DNA of 64,000 bases from Gemmobacter nectariphilus DSM 15620 (GTDB taxonomy: Bacteria; Pseudomonadota; Alphaproteobacteria; Rhodobacterales; Rhodobacteraceae): positions 124,001 to 188,000 of the forward strand of contig NZ_AUCM01000003.1 of NCBI RefSeq assembly GCF_000429765.1, in the 5' to 3' direction. The notes beneath the pieces were generated by a model that saw nothing but the letters and a program-made list of their open reading frames with translations, did no database searches and was not told the origin of the DNA. Of the stretch, positions 35,675 through 43,608 are shown piece after piece; within the stretch, counting starts at the first letter, position 1; each line of letters begins with the position of its first letter. The position numbers were made by a program, and so were the translations under genes.

Positions 35675-36589
35675 ATGCGGGGGCGCCGGGTGATCCGCGT
35701 GGTCGGGGGGGCGCTGCCCCCCAGCGCGCCGGTTGCACCGGCGCCTTCCCCCGGGGTATTTTCAAAAAGGCAAAGGGGTTTGGCCGCGCTGGTGGCGACC
35801 CTGCTGGCGGCATCGGCCGCGGTCGCGGCGCCGCAGAGGGTGGTGTCGATGAACCTGTGCACCGATCAGCTGGCCATGTTGCTGGCCGAGCCGGGGCAGC
35901 TGGTGTCGGTATCGCATATTGTCAGCGATCCGCGTGCCTCGGTGATGGCGGATCAGGCGGCGGCCTATCCGGCCAATCGCGGCGGGGCCGAGCAGATTTT
36001 CCTGATGCGCCCCGATCTGGTGCTGGCCAGCACCTATAGCGCGCGCACATCGGTCGGTCTGTTGCGTCGGCTGGGCGTTCGGGTGGTGGAATTGCCCCCC
36101 GCGCGGCGGCTGGCCGATGTGCCCGAGCATCTGCGCACCGTGGGGGCGGCGCTGGGACAGGAGGCGCGGGCCGAGGCGCTTGTTGCGCAGTTCGACGCGG
36201 GGCTGGAGGCCTTGCGCGCCCATGGCGGGCGGGCGGCGCGGGCGGCGCTGTATTATCCCAATGGCTATACGACCGGCGCTGGCACGCTGGCCGATGACAT
36301 CCTGTCCGTGGCCGGGTTTGCCAATGTCGGCGCAGAGGCGGGCGTCACGGGCGGTGGCACCTTGCCGCTGGAGCGGCTGGTGCTGGCCGCGCCCGAGATG
36401 ATCGTGACCTCGGCCCCCTATCCTGGCGCGTCACGATCCGAAGAGATCTTGCACCATCCGGCATTGGAGGCCTTGCGGGGCCGGGCTGCGGCGCGGATGG
36501 TTTCGGATGGCGAGTGGATTTGCGGGCTTCCGCAGATCTTGCGGGCAGTTGCGGTGATGGCGGATGCCCGCAAGGAGTTGGCCCCATGA
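35675..36589 (+). CDS. btuF: Cobalamin ABC transporter substrate-binding protein BtuF
   Basis: Periplasmic B12-binding protein. The mature domain is a typical BtuF type III binding fold: RVVSMNLCTDQLAMLL, then LMRPDLVLASTYSARTSVGL and the C-terminal WICGLPQILRAV. As written it has 304 residues from an ATG 1 nt after the btuB stop, but codons 11-35 are a family A repeat, coding for Pro-rich residues and FSKRQRG just before the hydrophobic core LAALVATLLAASAAVAA. The real start may therefore be TTG at 35780 or GTG at 35792, though the KRQR from the repeat would make a good signal-peptide n-region. Export is expected either way. Confidence 0.88.
   Translation: MRGRRVIRVVGGALPPSAPVAPAPSPGVFSKRQRGLAALVATLLAASAAVAAPQRVVSMNLCTDQLAMLLAEPGQLVSVSHIVSDPRASVMADQAAAYPANRGGAEQIFLMRPDLVLASTYSARTSVGLLRRLGVRVVELPPARRLADVPEHLRTVGAALGQEARAEALVAQFDAGLEALRAHGGRAARAALYYPNGYTTGAGTLADDILSVAGFANVGAEAGVTGGGTLPLERLVLAAPEMIVTSAPYPGASRSEEILHHPALEALRGRAAARMVSDGEWICGLPQILRAVAVMADARKELAP
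35705..35779 (+). repeat. Family A structured repeat inside the 5' end of btuF
   Basis: Hairpin 1 is GGGGGGC (35706-35712) / GCCCCCC (35716-35722). Hairpin 2 is GCGCCGG-TTGCA-CCGGCGC (35726-35744). The tail CTTCCCCCGGGGTATTTTCA then AAAAGGCAAAGG follows. It is the same architecture as the intergenic copies, but this one is in frame with btuF and open through. Confidence 0.8.
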
Positions 36590-36678
36590 TCGCCTGGGCA
36601 AGGTATCCGGGGGGTGCCCGGCTGTGCGCGCGCCAGTGGCAGCTTGCGGCACCGAGCGGGCAAAGGACGGCAGCATGA
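36586..36678 (+). CDS. Possible 30-codon linking ORF between btuF and btuC
   Basis: The ATG at 36586 overlaps the btuF stop (ATGA), and its TGA (36676-36678) overlaps the btuC ATG (ATGA). The 30 codons give a basic, Trp-containing peptide beginning MIAWARYPGGARLCARQWQL. There is no recognisable domain. It may simply carry ribosomes across the 85-nt gap so that btuC is translationally coupled; it may equally be chance. Confidence 0.3.
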   Translation: MIAWARYPGGARLCARQWQLAAPSGQRTAA

Positions 36679-37655
36679 AGACGGTGATCGCCTTGTCGGG
36701 TCTGGTCTTGGTGCTGTTTGCGGCCTCGTTGCTGATCGGGCCGGCGGCGGTTGGCGTGCCGGACCAGCTGCGCGCCTTGCTGACGGGCGAGGGCGAGGCG
36801 GTCGTGCTGGTCATGCGTGAGATCCGGCTGCCGCGCGCCTTGCTGGGGCTGATGGTGGGGGCGGCGCTGGGGCTGTCGGGCGCGGCGATGCAGGGCTATC
36901 TGCGCAACCCGCTGGCCGAGCCGGGGCTGATCGGCGTATCGCCGGCGGCCTCGCTGGGGGCGGTGCTGGCGCTGCAGACGGGCCTTGCGGCGGCCTTTGC
37001 CCCGGCGCTGCCGCTGGCGGCGCTGCTGGCGGCGGGGCTGTCGGTCGGGCTGCTGTTCGTGCTGGCCGGGCCGCGCGGCGGGGCGCTGACGCTGATCCTG
37101 GCGGGGGTGGCGCTGTCGGCGCTGGCGGGGGCGCTGACCTCGCTGGTGCTCAGCCTGTCGCCCAACCCCTTTGCAGTGGCGGAAATCGTGTTCTGGCTGA
37201 TGGGGTCGCTGGCGGATCGGTCCATGCTGCATGTCTGGCTGGCGGCGCCGGTGATGGCGGTCGGGGTCTTGCTGCTGATGGGCACTGGCCGGGGGCTGGA
37301 TGCGCTGACGCTGGGCGAGGATGCGGCGGCGGCGCTTGGCATTCCGTTGCGCCGGTTGCGGGCGCAGGTCGTGCTGGGGGTGGCGGCGCTGGTGGGGGCG
37401 GCGACGGCGGTGGCGGGGGCGGTCGGCTTTGTCGGGCTGGTGGTGCCGCATGTGCTGCGCCCGCTGGTCGGCGGGCGGCCTGCGGCGCTGCTGCCGGTCT
37501 CGGCGCTTGGCGGGGCGGCGGTGGTGCTGGCGGCCGACATCGCCACCCGCGTGATTGCCCCGGACCGCGATCTGAAGCTGGGCGTTCTGACCGCGATCGT
37601 CGGGGCGCCGTTCTTTTTCCACCTGATCTTTCGGATGCGCCGGGGGCTGGAATGA
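36675..37655 (+). CDS. btuC: Cobalamin ABC transporter permease BtuC (FecCD family)
   Basis: Inner-membrane permease, a homodimer of about ten helices per subunit. It has 326 residues. Family marks are REIRLPRALLGLMVGAALGL, GAAMQGYLRNPLAEPGLIGV then SPAASLGAV, and the C-terminal VGFVGLVVPHVLRPLVGGR coupling segment followed by GAPFFFHLIFR. AAAGGA lies about 8 nt before the ATG. It overlaps btuD by 4 nt. Confidence 0.94.
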   Translation: MKTVIALSGLVLVLFAASLLIGPAAVGVPDQLRALLTGEGEAVVLVMREIRLPRALLGLMVGAALGLSGAAMQGYLRNPLAEPGLIGVSPAASLGAVLALQTGLAAAFAPALPLAALLAAGLSVGLLFVLAGPRGGALTLILAGVALSALAGALTSLVLSLSPNPFAVAEIVFWLMGSLADRSMLHVWLAAPVMAVGVLLLMGTGRGLDALTLGEDAAAALGIPLRRLRAQVVLGVAALVGAATAVAGAVGFVGLVVPHVLRPLVGGRPAALLPVSALGGAAVVLAADIATRVIAPDRDLKLGVLTAIVGAPFFFHLIFRMRRGLE

Positions 37656-38398
37656 ACCTGCTGGAGCTGAGCGATCTGACCGTCGCGCGCGGCGGGGTGC
37701 CGGTGGTGCAGCGCGCCAGCCTGTCGCTGGCGGGCGGCGAGTTCGTCGGGCTGGTCGGGCCGAACGGCGCGGGCAAGACAACCCTGATGCGCGCGGCTCT
37801 GGGGCTGGTCGAGCATGGCGGGCAGTCGTCGCTGGCCAGGATGCCGGCGGCACAGCGGGCGCGCCATGCGGCCTTTCTGCCCCAGACCCGCGAGGTGGCC
37901 TGGCCGGTCTCGGTCGAGGTGCTGGCCGCGCTTGGCCGGGTGCCCCATGGTGGGCGGATGCAGGCGGCGGACCGCGCCGCGGTTGCCCAGGCCCTGGCGC
38001 GGATGGGGATGGAGCCTCTGCGCACCCGCAACGTCCAGGAGCTGTCGGGGGGCGAGCTGGCGCGGGCCCTGATCGCCCGCGTTCTGGCGCAGGAAACCCC
38101 GCTGGTGCTGGCCGATGAACCTGTGGCGGGCCTTGATCCGGCCCAACAGATCCGCACCATGCAGGTCTTTGCGGCACTGGCGGCCGAAGGGCGGGGCGTT
38201 GTCGCCTCGATCCACGACCTGGGGCTGGCGGCGCGGCATTGCACGCGGATCGTCGTGCTGGACCGTGGCCGCGTGGTGGCCGACGGAGCGCCGATGGCGG
38301 TGCTGGACGATGCGACCCTGGCAGGCACCTTTGGCATCCGTGCCTATCGCGCGGTGGCGGACGGCCCGGTGCTGATGCCGCTGTCGGTGTTTCCATGA
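37652..38398 (+). CDS. btuD: Cobalamin ABC transporter ATP-binding protein BtuD
   Basis: ATPase of the BtuCDF importer. It has 248 residues. Walker A is GPNGAGKTT, Q-loop LPQTRE, signature ELSGGELARALIARVL, Walker B PLVLADEPVAGLD, and switch His in SIHDLGLAARH. It overlaps btuC upstream and cbiZ downstream by 4 nt each, so the three are co-translated. Confidence 0.94.
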   Translation: MNLLELSDLTVARGGVPVVQRASLSLAGGEFVGLVGPNGAGKTTLMRAALGLVEHGGQSSLARMPAAQRARHAAFLPQTREVAWPVSVEVLAALGRVPHGGRMQAADRAAVAQALARMGMEPLRTRNVQELSGGELARALIARVLAQETPLVLADEPVAGLDPAQQIRTMQVFAALAAEGRGVVASIHDLGLAARHCTRIVVLDRGRVVADGAPMAVLDDATLAGTFGIRAYRAVADGPVLMPLSVFP

Positions 38399-39057
38399 TT
38401 GCCGTCACGCTGGATCGCCCCTGGCTTGAGGCCCGGCTGGTACGCCCGATGCGGATGCTCAGCTGGGCGCCGGTGGGGGGCGGGCTGACCCTGTCCGATC
38501 GCGTCCTGTGGCGCGAGGTGCGCAATGCCGACCTGACCCCCGAGTTCGACGCGCTTGGCTGGTTCGCAGGCCAGATGGCGGACCGCGCGCCGGGGGCGGT
38601 CGGGCTGATGACCTCGCGCGATATCGGCGGCTGGCGCGAAGGGCGGACCGAGGTCGAGGGGATCGCCGCCCATGCCATCGCTACCGTAGGCCTGTCGAAT
38701 GCCGAAGCGGTGGGCGCGCGCCTGCCCTGGCATCCGGCCGAATATGGCACGATCAACCTGTTCGTCGCGGTCGACTGCGGCCTGTCCGAGGCGGCCCAGC
38801 TGGAGGCGATGAGCATCGCGGTCCAGGCGCGAACCGCGGCCGTGATCGGGGCAGGGCTGCACCTGGCAACCGGACAGGCCACCGGCACCGGCACGGATTG
38901 CGTGGTGCTGGCCTGCCATGCCGGCCGCGTGCCCCATGCCGGGCTGCACACGGCCGTGGGCGAGGCGGTGGGCGCCGCCGCGCTGGAGGCAATGCGGCTT
39001 GCGGTGGGTGACTGGCTGGCGTGGTATGAGCGGAAGCGGCGAGAGATAGGGGCTTGA
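38395..39057 (+). CDS. cbiZ: Adenosylcobinamide amidohydrolase CbiZ
   Basis: Cleaves the aminopropanol linker of adenosylcobinamide (and pseudocobalamin-type corrinoids) to give adenosylcobyric acid, letting the cell rebuild the lower ligand (family knowledge from archaea and Rhodobacter). It has 220 residues. Recognisable segments are GLMTSRDIGGWREG, IATVGLSNAEAVG, GTINLFVAVDCGLSEAAQLE, and TGTGTDCVVLAC near residue 163. As last gene of the riboswitch-controlled btu operon it shows that imported corrinoids are remodelled. Confidence 0.9.
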   Translation: MIAVTLDRPWLEARLVRPMRMLSWAPVGGGLTLSDRVLWREVRNADLTPEFDALGWFAGQMADRAPGAVGLMTSRDIGGWREGRTEVEGIAAHAIATVGLSNAEAVGARLPWHPAEYGTINLFVAVDCGLSEAAQLEAMSIAVQARTAAVIGAGLHLATGQATGTGTDCVVLACHAGRVPHAGLHTAVGEAVGAAALEAMRLAVGDWLAWYERKRREIGA

Positions 39058-39126
39058 TGCTGCTGGCGGGGCAGGTTGTTCTCGCCGCCCGCTGTCCCGG
39101 CCGAGGCGCCGCTTGCACCCTTGCAT

Positions 39127-39200
39127 GGGTATTTGGAGAAAGATGAAGGGGAAGCGCGCGCCTGTGGCTTCACCTTTCCATAAATACCCCCGCCGGAGGC
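39127..39200. repeat. Family B palindromic repeat (cbiZ-asd)
   Basis: Left arm GGGTATTT (39127-39134) and AAAG-A-TGAAG pair with CTTCA-C-CTTT and AAATACCC (39182-39189). The loop contains GCGCGCGCCTG. The right end carries the conserved CCCCGCCGGAGGC (39188-39200). The copy separates two convergent transcription units and probably ends cbiZ transcription. Confidence 0.8.
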
Positions 39201-39228
39201 ATCCGACAGTGACGACAGGGCTGCCGCC

Positions 39229-39258
39229 AAAGGAAAAGGACCGCCCTTGCGGACGGCC
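39229..39258 (-). terminator. Probable terminator of asd
   Basis: An imperfect hairpin (GGACCGCCC 39238-39246 / GGACGGCC 39251-39258, one bulge and one mismatch), followed on the minus strand by TTTTCCTTT. It lies 24 nt after the asd stop codon. Confidence 0.55.
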
Positions 39259-39281
39259 CCCTCTGACTTTCTCGGGAAAGC

Positions 39282-40304
39282 TCAGCCCTTTTTCAGGCAG
39301 CGCTGGCCCAGAACCTCGGCGATCTGAACGGCGTTCAGCGCGGCGCCCTTGCGCAGGTTGTCCGAGACGCACCACAGGTTCAGCCCGTTCTCGATGGTCG
39401 AATCCTGACGGATGCGGCTGATGTAGGTGGCATATTCGCCCACGCATTCGATCGGGGTGATGTAGCCACCCGCCTCGCGCTTGTCGACGACCAGCACGCC
39501 CGGCGCCTCGCGCAGGATGTCGGTGGCCTCTTCCCAGTCGAGATGGTCCTCGAACTCGATGTTGATCGCCTCGGAATGGCCGACAAAGACCGGGACGCGC
39601 ACGCAGGTCGCGGTGACCTTGATCTTGGGATCCAGGATCTTCTTGGTTTCCGCGACCATCTTCCATTCTTCCTTGGTCTCGCCGGAATCCAGGAACACGT
39701 CGATATGCGGGATCACGTTGAAAGCGATCTGCTTGGGGTAGACCTTGGGCTCGACTTCCTGACCGGGAACAAAAAGGCCCTTGGTCTGGTTCCACAGCTC
39801 GTCCATGGCTTCCTTGCCGGTGCCGGACACCGACTGATAGGTTGCAACGACGACCCGCTTGATGCGCGCGCGGTCATGCAGCGGCTTGAGCGCCACCACC
39901 ATCTGCGCGGTCGAGCAGTTGGGGTTCGCGATGATGTTCTTCTTGGTGTAGCCCACCACCGCATCGGCGTTCACTTCGGGCACGATCAGCGGAACGTCCG
40001 GGTCGTAGCGATAGAGCGACGAGTTGTCGATCACCACGCAGCCCGAATCCGCCGCCTTGGGCGCATAGACCTTGGTCGCATCCGAGCCGATGGCGAACAG
40101 CGCGATGTCCCAGCCCGTGAAGTCGAAGGTGTCCAGATCCTGGGTCTTCAAAGTTCGGTCGCCGAAGCTCACTTCGGTTCCCAGCGACTTGCGCGACGCC
40201 AGCGCCGCGATTTCGTCCACGGGGAATTCACGCTCTGCAAGGATGTTGAGCATTTCCTTGCCCACATTCCCCGTAGCGCCCACGACAACGACCTTGTAGC
40301 CCAT
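39282..40304 (-). CDS. asd: Aspartate-semialdehyde dehydrogenase
   Basis: NADPH-dependent reduction of aspartyl phosphate in lysine, threonine, methionine and diaminopimelate synthesis. It has 340 residues. The N-terminal nucleotide loop is GATGNVGKEM; the nucleophile is C130 in NPNCSTAQ; the substrate His/Arg region is RVPVFVGHSE. AAGGAGG lies 5 nt before the ATG at 40304 (the preceding ATG at 40307 is too close). A longer open frame to 40427 has no support. An array of inverted repeats lies 100-155 bp upstream. Confidence 0.96.
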   Translation of the reverse strand: MGYKVVVVGATGNVGKEMLNILAEREFPVDEIAALASRKSLGTEVSFGDRTLKTQDLDTFDFTGWDIALFAIGSDATKVYAPKAADSGCVVIDNSSLYRYDPDVPLIVPEVNADAVVGYTKKNIIANPNCSTAQMVVALKPLHDRARIKRVVVATYQSVSGTGKEAMDELWNQTKGLFVPGQEVEPKVYPKQIAFNVIPHIDVFLDSGETKEEWKMVAETKKILDPKIKVTATCVRVPVFVGHSEAINIEFEDHLDWEEATDILREAPGVLVVDKREAGGYITPIECVGEYATYISRIRQDSTIENGLNLWCVSDNLRKGAALNAVQIAEVLGQRCLKKG

Positions 40305-40406
40305 CATGGCCTCCTTGACTTGGATGCCCGCGGCGACATCCGCCGCGGGCGTGAGGCCAATACCCCATGGGGGGCGCGGGGGAAAGCGAAAGCGGGGAAG
40401 GTGCGC

Positions 40407-40459
40407 TGTCAGAATGACGAAAAACACGTCAAAATGACGGGTGGCTCGTCAGATTGTGG
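40407..40459. promoter_or_regulatory. Array of three 20-bp repeats, core CGTCA-N3-TGACG
   Basis: TGTCA-GAA-TGACG (40407-40419), CGTCA-AAA-TGACG (40427-40439) and CGTCA-GAT-TGTGG (40447-40459, degenerate on the right). Centres are at 40413, 40433 and 40453, exactly 20 bp apart, so dimers would bind the same face of the helix. This looks like a cooperative operator for asd, the MFS gene, or both. Confidence 0.6.
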
Positions 40460-40509
40460 CCTGGGGTGGCGCGGTGGCCCTGCGGCGGTGTCGGGTGGCT
40501 GGGGCGTGT

Positions 40510-40530
40510 GGGTATTTGGGGCAAGATGAT
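40510..40530 (+). repeat. Family B repeat, left half only
   Basis: GGGTATTTGGGGCAAGATGA (40510-40529) is identical to the left arm of the complete copy at 11295. No right arm follows, so this is a remnant. Confidence 0.7.
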
Positions 40531-40713
40531 GCACAGGCGGGGGCTTTCCGGCCCGACGTGGCTGCGTACACTGGTCAGCCAGGGTCAAGGGCGGGCGCGG
40601 GGGATCTGGCGGGGCTTGTGCGCGCCGCATGGCTGCTATGACCGCCGCGCCCCTTGCCGGGGCGCCGCCACCGGGCGAGATGTGATGTTCGCGCAAACAG
40701 ACAGGACAGTCCG

Positions 40714-41910
40714 ATGACGATGATTTCGCCCGCCGCCGGGGCGGCGCCGTTGCCGCCGCGGATCGGCATTGTCATTCCCGCGCTGGCGATGGGCGGCTTC
40801 GCGATTGGCACGGTGGAATTCGCGGCAATGTCGCTGGTGCCCTATTATGCCGCCGAGATGGGGGTTGATCCGGCGACGGCGGCACAGGCGATTTCGGCCT
40901 ATGCGCTGGGAGTGGTTGCCGGGGCGCCGCTCTTGGCGGTTCTGGGATCGGGGCTGGCGCGCAAGACGATGCTGGTCGGGTTGATGGCGCTTTACGGGGT
41001 GGCCAATCTGGCGGCGGCGCTGGCGCCGGATTTCGCGTTGTTCTTGCTGTTCCGCTTTTTGTCGGGCCTGCCGCATGGGGCCTATTTCGGGGTGGCGGCG
41101 CTGATGGCGGCGGGTCTGGTGCCGGTGGGGAGGCGGACCTGGGCGATTTCCATGGTCATGCTGGGATTGACGGTGGCGACCTTGCTGGGGGTGCCGGCGG
41201 CGAACCTGCTCGGGCAGGGGATCGGCTGGCGCTGGGGCTTTGGCATCGCGGCAGGGCTGGCCTTTGCCACCTCGGGTCTGGTGGCCTGGTTTGCGCCGGC
41301 CGGGCAGGCGGGCGGCGCGCGCGGCGCCCCGCTGCGCGAGCTGTCGGCGCTGGCCAACCGTCAGGTGCTGTTGACGCTGGCGACCGGGGCCATCGGCTTT
41401 GGCGGGCTGTTTGCGGTTTATACCTATGTTGCCAATACCTTGCAGGAGGTGACGCAGGCCCCCGCCTGGGCCGAGCCGCTGGTGTTTCTGGTCTTCGGTC
41501 TGGGCATGGTGCTGGGCACATTGGTCACCGGGCGGGTGGCCGACCGCGGGCTTTTGCGCACCGCAGGCGGGTTGATCGCGCTGTCGGGGCTGGCGCTGCT
41601 GGCCTATCCGTTCACGGTGCACAGCCTGTGGTTGATGGTGCCTTGCGTCTTTCTGATCGGCTTTGGCGGATCGTTCGGGCTGGCCTTGCAGACCCATCTG
41701 ATGGATGTGGCAGGCCAGGCCCAGACCATGGCCGCCGCCATGCACCACGCGGCCTTCAACGCAGCCAATGCGCTGGGGCCCTGGCTGGCCTCGCTGGCGG
41801 TGGCAGGGGGGCTGGGCTATGCCGCGACCGGCTATGTCGGCGCCGCGCTTTCGGCAGGCGGGCTGGTCGTGCTGGGGCTGACGGCGCTGGATTTGCGCCG
41901 GCGCCGCTGA
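40714..41910 (+). CDS. MFS transporter, drug/sugar efflux (DHA1/AraJ) type
   Basis: A 398-residue, 12-helix major facilitator. Helix 1 starts at IGIVIPALAMGGFAIGTVEF, and the loop 2-3 region reads SGLARKTMLVGLMALYGVAN. RFLSGLPHGAYFGVAALMAA then GLVPVGRR is typical of the AraJ/YdhP/NepI efflux group. The substrate is unknown; arabinose-like sugars, purine ribonucleosides and drugs are exported by relatives. It is divergent from asd and ends flush against the Fe-S carrier gene on the other strand. Confidence 0.88.
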   Translation: MTMISPAAGAAPLPPRIGIVIPALAMGGFAIGTVEFAAMSLVPYYAAEMGVDPATAAQAISAYALGVVAGAPLLAVLGSGLARKTMLVGLMALYGVANLAAALAPDFALFLLFRFLSGLPHGAYFGVAALMAAGLVPVGRRTWAISMVMLGLTVATLLGVPAANLLGQGIGWRWGFGIAAGLAFATSGLVAWFAPAGQAGGARGAPLRELSALANRQVLLTLATGAIGFGGLFAVYTYVANTLQEVTQAPAWAEPLVFLVFGLGMVLGTLVTGRVADRGLLRTAGGLIALSGLALLAYPFTVHSLWLMVPCVFLIGFGGSFGLALQTHLMDVAGQAQTMAAAMHHAAFNAANALGPWLASLAVAGGLGYAATGYVGAALSAGGLVVLGLTALDLRRRR

Positions 41911-42243
41911 TCACATCGAAAAGCTGGTGCCGCAACCGCAGCTGCTGGCGGCGTTCGGATTGTCGATCACGAAGCGCGCGCCGATCAGCTCTTCGGTGAA
42001 GTCGATCCTGGCCCCCGCCAGGAACGGCAGCGAGACCGGGTCGATCAGCACGGTCTGACCGTCCTTTTGCAAGAGCAGATCGTCGGGCGCGGGGTCATCG
42101 AGCTTGATGTCATAGTGAAAGCCCGAACAGCCGCCGCCTTCGACAGCAACGCGCAGCGGGCGCGTCTCGCCCGTCGCCTCGGCAATCTCGGCAAGCCGGG
42201 CAAAGGCGCGGTCGGTGACGGTCGGGGGCAGGGTCAGCGTCAT
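41911..42243 (-). CDS. erpA: A-type iron-sulfur cluster carrier (HesB/IscA/ErpA family)
   Basis: A 110-residue carrier that receives Fe-S clusters and hands them to apoproteins. The three ligand cysteines are in GGCSGF (mid-protein) and SSCGCG near the C terminus. IscA, SufA and ErpA are hard to separate by sequence; I use erpA because the gene is isolated from isc or suf genes. Its start faces the dgt start across 75 bp, so the two share a promoter region. Confidence 0.85.
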   Translation of the reverse strand: MTLTLPPTVTDRAFARLAEIAEATGETRPLRVAVEGGGCSGFHYDIKLDDPAPDDLLLQKDGQTVLIDPVSLPFLAGARIDFTEELIGARFVIDNPNAASSCGCGTSFSM

Positions 42244-42318
42244 CGGGGCTTTCCATGGCTGGCAATGCTGTTACGCAGCGAATATAGGATCATGGACGCG
42301 CACCGACAAGGAAGCCTG

Positions 42319-43485
42319 ATGTTCGCCCCCTATGCCTGCCAGCCGGATCAAAGCCGCGGACGGCTTCATGCCGAACGGATGAGCACCTTTCGCAGCCCGT
42401 TCCAGCGCGATCGCGACCGGATCATCCATTCCTCGGCTTTCCGGCGGCTGAAACACAAGACTCAGGTCTTTGTCGAGCATGAGGGCGATTACTACCGCAC
42501 CCGCCTGACCCATTCGATCGAGGTGGCGCAAGTCGCGCGCACGCTGGCCGGGGTGCTGGGCCTGAACACCGATCTGGCCGAGGCGGTGGCTCTGGCCCAT
42601 GATCTGGGCCATACGCCCTTTGGCCATACCGGCGAGGATGCGCTGGCGGCGCTGATGGCGCCCTATGGCGGGTTCGATCACAATGCCCAGGCCCTGCGCA
42701 TCGTCACCCGGCTGGAGCGGCATTATGCCGATTTCGACGGGCTGAACCTGACCTGGGAAACGCTGGAAGGCATTGCCAAGCACAATGGCCCGGTGACCGG
42801 CCCGAATGCCGATCTGAAACACGCGCGCGATCCGCTGCCCTATGCGCTGGCCGAGGCGAATGCCGAATGGGATCTGGAACTGTCGACCTTTGCTAGCGCC
42901 GAGGCGCAGGTGGCGGCGATTGCCGATGACGTGGCCTATTCGCACCACGATCTGCACGATGGATTACGATCGGGCCTGTTCACCGAAGATGACCTGATGG
43001 AACTGCCGGTCACGGGCCCGGCCTTCGAGGCGGTGGACCGGATGTATCCTGGCCTCGACCGGATGCGGCGCCGGCACGAGGCGCTGCGCCGGGTGTTTGG
43101 CGTCATGGTCGAGGATGTGATCGCGGTGGCCAAGAACCGGCTGGAGGCGGCACAGCCGAAGTCGGTCGACGAGATCCGCGCGATGGAGGGAACGGTGATC
43201 CGGTTCTCGAAGCCGCTGTATCAGGAACTCAAGGCGATCCGCGCGTTCCTGTTCACCCGCATGTATCGCGCGCCGTCGGTGATGGTGGAACGCGCGCGCG
43301 TCTCGGCGGTGATTGCCGATCTGTTCCCGCTGTTCATGGCGCGGCCCGAGCTGTTGCCCGCCGAATGGCAGGCCGATGTCGCGGCGGCCGAGGATGAAAC
43401 TGCCCTGGCCCGGATGGTTGCGGATTACGTCGCCGGCATGACCGACCGGTTTGCCTTGCAAGAACATGCCCGCCTGATGAGCTGA
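42319..43485 (+). CDS. dgt: Deoxyguanosinetriphosphate triphosphohydrolase-like protein
   Basis: HD-domain dNTP triphosphohydrolase, type 2 (about 390 residues; here 388). RSPFQRDRDRIIHSSAFRRL then KHKTQVF is the family start signature. Metal ligands include H in RTRLTHSIEVAQ, HD in ALAHDLGHTPFGH, and D in IADDVAYSHHDL. AAGGAAG lies about 5 nt before the ATG at 42319; a start at 42292 has poor spacing. It is divergent from the Fe-S carrier gene. Confidence 0.93.
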   Translation: MFAPYACQPDQSRGRLHAERMSTFRSPFQRDRDRIIHSSAFRRLKHKTQVFVEHEGDYYRTRLTHSIEVAQVARTLAGVLGLNTDLAEAVALAHDLGHTPFGHTGEDALAALMAPYGGFDHNAQALRIVTRLERHYADFDGLNLTWETLEGIAKHNGPVTGPNADLKHARDPLPYALAEANAEWDLELSTFASAEAQVAAIADDVAYSHHDLHDGLRSGLFTEDDLMELPVTGPAFEAVDRMYPGLDRMRRRHEALRRVFGVMVEDVIAVAKNRLEAAQPKSVDEIRAMEGTVIRFSKPLYQELKAIRAFLFTRMYRAPSVMVERARVSAVIADLFPLFMARPELLPAEWQADVAAAEDETALARMVADYVAGMTDRFALQEHARLMS

Positions 43486-43541
43486 GGGGCCGCTCCCGCA
43501 CCCGTCCTGCGCCCAAGGGGGCGCATCCCGGCCTTGGGCCG

Positions 43542-43563
43542 CGCAGCGCGCCGGCGCGCTGCG
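43542..43563. terminator. 22-bp perfect palindrome after dgt
   Basis: The sequence reads CGCAGCGCGCC then GGCGCGCTGCG, a perfect palindrome that folds to a 9-bp GC stem with a tetraloop. A second small hairpin GCGCCC-AAG-GGGCGC lies just upstream (43510-43524). No T-run follows; the family B repeat comes 46 bp later. Confidence 0.4.
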
Positions 43564-43608
43564 GTTGCGCAAGGGGCTGGCCGGTTTCGTGGGCGGGGAA
43601 GCTGGGAC

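Larger units (their letters stand above)
40305..40713. other. Divergent intergenic region between asd and the MFS gene
   Basis: 409 bp with no gene I can support. It holds a 20-bp-periodic inverted repeat array (40407-40459) and a half copy of the family B repeat (40510-40530). An open frame at 40441-40641 has no Shine-Dalgarno sequence or domain and crosses the repeat. ACAGGACAG just before 40714 may serve as the MFS ribosome binding site. Confidence 0.6.

Noticed and set aside
33382-35862. A minus-strand open frame of 826 codons
   Set aside because: It runs antisense through the riboswitch and btuB, both of which are well supported.
36345-39230. A minus-strand open frame of 961 codons
   Set aside because: Antisense to btuF-btuC-btuD-cbiZ, with Pro/Arg/Gln-rich composition; the opposite strand has clear Walker motifs and 4-nt overlaps.
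40441-40641. A 66-codon open frame between asd and the MFS gene
   Set aside because: No ribosome binding site, no domain, begins inside the operator-like array and reads across a family B repeat remnant.
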